Below are positions 62,158-64,000 of a stretch of 64,000 nucleotides of DNA, piece by piece. Each line of letters starts with the position of its first letter. The first letter of the stretch is position 1. The DNA is from Streptomyces marispadix (GTDB lineage: Bacteria; Actinomycetota; Actinomycetes; Streptomycetales; Streptomycetaceae): NCBI RefSeq assembly GCF_022524345.1, contig NZ_JAKWJU010000002.1, forward strand, positions 868,001 to 932,000. The letters run 5' to 3'. Under the pieces are notes generated by a model. It ran no database searches. It worked only from the letters and a program-made list of their open reading frames with translations, and was not told where the DNA came from. The translations under genes were made by a program, and so were the position numbers.

Positions 62158-63795
62158 TCAGTTCAGCCGGCTGCGCGCCTTGAACGCAGCCTTGCGTGCG
62201 TCCTTCGCCGTCTGCTTGTCGGGGTGTACGCGGCCCATCGCCTCCAGGACATGGCCCGTCGCCGGATGGTCGACCTTCCACGCCTTGTCGAAGAAGCCCG
62301 CGTGCTGGTCCACCAACCCCTGTACCAGGCCCTGAAGTTCGGCGGCCTCGCCCGCGGTCGCAAGCTGCGCCGCGATCGTGTCGACGGTCAGCCAGAAGAC
62401 CATCTCCTCGTCCGGCTGCGGCACGTTGTCCGCCCCGTGCTCCACGAGCCAGACCCTGGCCAGTCCGCCGAGCTGGCGGTCCTCCAGTACGTCGCGCAGC
62501 GCCGGTTCGGCGTCCGTACCGATGAGCGAGAGGGCCTGCTGGCAGGAGAGGCGGCGCGACGGCGCGGCCTCGTCCGATCCCCGGGCCGCCGTGAGCAGTT
62601 CGCGTGCCGCCTGGAGGGGCGTACGGGCGGCGAGCCAGGACTCGATCTCCGCCTGCGCGTTCTCCTCGGTGTACGCGCTCAGCGCGCCCAGCAGCCTCGA
62701 AGCGTCCACGTCGGCGAGATCCCCGACGGCGGGCGCCTCGGCACCCGCCTCCAGCAGGCGCTGCCGTACGCCGTGGATGCCCAGCGGGGTCAGCCGGACC
62801 ATGCCGTAGCGGGAGACGTCCTCGTCGTCGAGGCTCTCCGGCAGCTCCACGTCCTCGTCGGCCTCCTCGGTCAACGCCTCATCGACCGGCTGGTATTCGA
62901 CGAGTCCGGTGGGCGCGAGCATCCGGAACTGCTCGTCGAGCTTCATCATCGCCGCCGACACCTCTTCGAGCACGGCATCGGTCGGCTCCTCCATGTCGTC
63001 CGGGACGATCATCGAGGCGGCGAGCACCGGCAGCGGCACCATCGCACCGGCCGACACTGCCTGGTCGGTCGCGGTGAGGACGTAGAGGTTGCCGAGGGCG
63101 CCGTCGAGGAAGTCGGCCTCCTGCTCCGGATTCCAGTCGAGGGAGTCGAGGTCGATGGCCTCCGGGTCGACCTGGCCGTCCTCGCCGGTGACATCGTCCA
63201 GACCGCCGATGAGGTCCTCGAAGCTCGGCGTGGCGGCGTCGGCGAGCACGCTCTCCATGCCGCCCTGCCAGATGTCCAGTACGTCGTGCGGGGAGCCTTC
63301 GCCGCGCAGCAGGGGGAGTTCGGGGCCCGGGCGTGCGGTGCCCACGGGTTCCTCGGTGAGGGAGGAAGCCGCGCCGGCGGGGGCCGTCCCGGGGGCGTCC
63401 GAGTGCTCCTCGCCCGTGGCCTCGTCCTGTTCGCGCGCCGGACCGTCCGCGCCCTCCTCGTGGCCCTCGTCGTCCTCGACCTCCAACAGGCCCGTGTCGA
63501 CGGCGAGTTGCCACGCCTGCGCCGTGTGCATCTCCCCGTCCTCGTCGTCGGTGAGGCCGAGTTGGGCGACCGCCTCCTTCAACTGCGGTGCGAGCAGCTC
63601 ACCCCCGGCACCGACGGGCACCCCGTCCGCGCCTCCCCCGGCGGGACCGGTGCCCTCTCCCCCGGCCCAGGCCGCGAGCCGTGCCGCCCATGAGAAGAGC
63701 GGTGCGGCCAGTGCGTCACGCGCGAGTTCGGCTTCGGAGGACAGCCGCACGGGCGGCATGGCGGGACGGTCGCCACCGGTCGTTTCACCGGACAT
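62158..63795 (-). CDS. HEAT-like alpha-helical protein, family A copy 2
   Basis: About 545 residues, acidic and Ala/Leu-rich, with helical repeat character. Shared features with the 8013-9533 gene include VRLTPLG, an LAARTP..LL(T/A)AARG region, TDAEPALRDVLEDRQLGGLA and the C-terminal HPD-K-KAAFK-type helix. Acidic, low-complexity stretches lie near 100-150. Possible function is as a scaffold or regulator. GGAG 12 nt before ATG 63795 (MSGETTGG) suggests this start; an ATG at 63807 lies directly on that GGAG. The last 200 bp of the window hold no gene. Confidence 0.7.
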   Translation of the reverse strand: MSGETTGGDRPAMPPVRLSSEAELARDALAAPLFSWAARLAAWAGGEGTGPAGGGADGVPVGAGGELLAPQLKEAVAQLGLTDDEDGEMHTAQAWQLAVDTGLLEVEDDEGHEEGADGPAREQDEATGEEHSDAPGTAPAGAASSLTEEPVGTARPGPELPLLRGEGSPHDVLDIWQGGMESVLADAATPSFEDLIGGLDDVTGEDGQVDPEAIDLDSLDWNPEQEADFLDGALGNLYVLTATDQAVSAGAMVPLPVLAASMIVPDDMEEPTDAVLEEVSAAMMKLDEQFRMLAPTGLVEYQPVDEALTEEADEDVELPESLDDEDVSRYGMVRLTPLGIHGVRQRLLEAGAEAPAVGDLADVDASRLLGALSAYTEENAQAEIESWLAARTPLQAARELLTAARGSDEAAPSRRLSCQQALSLIGTDAEPALRDVLEDRQLGGLARVWLVEHGADNVPQPDEEMVFWLTVDTIAAQLATAGEAAELQGLVQGLVDQHAGFFDKAWKVDHPATGHVLEAMGRVHPDKQTAKDARKAAFKARSRLN

Positions 63796-64000
63796 CAGCG
63801 CGTTCATCTCCTACGGGGGTGCTACCGGGTTGCGGGAAAACTGCGGCCCCCAGCGTAGACGGGAGTGTCCCGCACTGCCCGAATCGCGCGCCCGCGAACT
63901 CACGCCCGTCAGTGACGGTTCGGGAACCCTGCGTGCCATCGGACGGCGCACGGGCGGGAGTTGGGTAACGCATGTGCTCAATGGTCCGGCATCTGCTTGA
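63796..64000. other. Intergenic sequence at window end
   Basis: About 200 bp upstream of the HEAT-like gene with a somewhat A+T-richer patch near 63800-63860. No ORF could be supported, and it is unclear whether a gene begins beyond the window. Confidence 0.3.

Overview
The window is about 70-73% G+C. It is densely packed with genes starting at ATG or GTG, many joined by ATGA/GTGA stop-start overlaps, and its gene families are typical of Streptomyces or a very close actinomycete. From memory, Streptomyces coelicolor keeps a phosphate transporter (pitH2), a cobalamin cluster and ectABCD in the same neighbourhood, so most of the window looks like conserved chromosome core with accessory patches.

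Layout. 1-4.0 kb: the 3' end of an SDR gene, then an Asp23/AmaP envelope-stress cassette on the minus strand and a divergent P10-like gene. 4.2-12.0 kb: a crotonase, a small HTH protein, an ABC-F ATPase with an unusual leader, a VOC protein, a HEAT-like protein, an alpha/beta hydrolase and a class II aldolase. 12.3-13.9 kb: a Pit-type phosphate transporter behind a PHO-box-like repeat, plus a small membrane protein. 14.1-34.9 kb: a cobalamin riboswitch and an almost unbroken, translationally coupled cobalamin operon (cobD-cobQ-cobN-small ORF-chlD type-cobO-cobB-cobI-cobM-cbiD-cobL-cbiG/cobJ-ferredoxin-cobH-cbiX-cobC). It mixes 'aerobic' and 'anaerobic' enzymes and carries both early- and late-type cobalt chelatases.

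35.1-39.5 kb: a fused carboxyltransferase and a malonyl-CoA synthetase (matB), divergent from a FadR/GntR regulator. 39.6-42.4 kb: an amidase and an amidohydrolase. 42.8-46.4 kb: ectABCD (ectoine and 5-hydroxyectoine), with a probable leaderless ectA promoter and a strong terminator. 46.6-54.0 kb: a sugar-acid (uronate/aldarate) catabolic locus with a ketoglutarate-semialdehyde dehydrogenase, an IclR regulator with a shifted 3' end, a KdgD-type dehydratase coupled to an uncharacterised protein, and a uronate-dehydrogenase-like epimerase-fold enzyme.

54.1-59.6 kb: a GlsB/YeaQ membrane protein, a Tat-type polysaccharide deacetylase, a two-domain TerD-like protein, a succinate-semialdehyde-type dehydrogenase and a second crotonase. 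59.8-62.1 kb: the most unusual unit, an EACC1-like adaptor coupled to a caspase-like protease. That protease is fused through one membrane helix to a phytase/esterase-like propeller. The window ends with a HEAT-like paralogue of the 8-9.5 kb gene. No rRNA, tRNA, insertion sequence, CRISPR array or replication origin was recognised.
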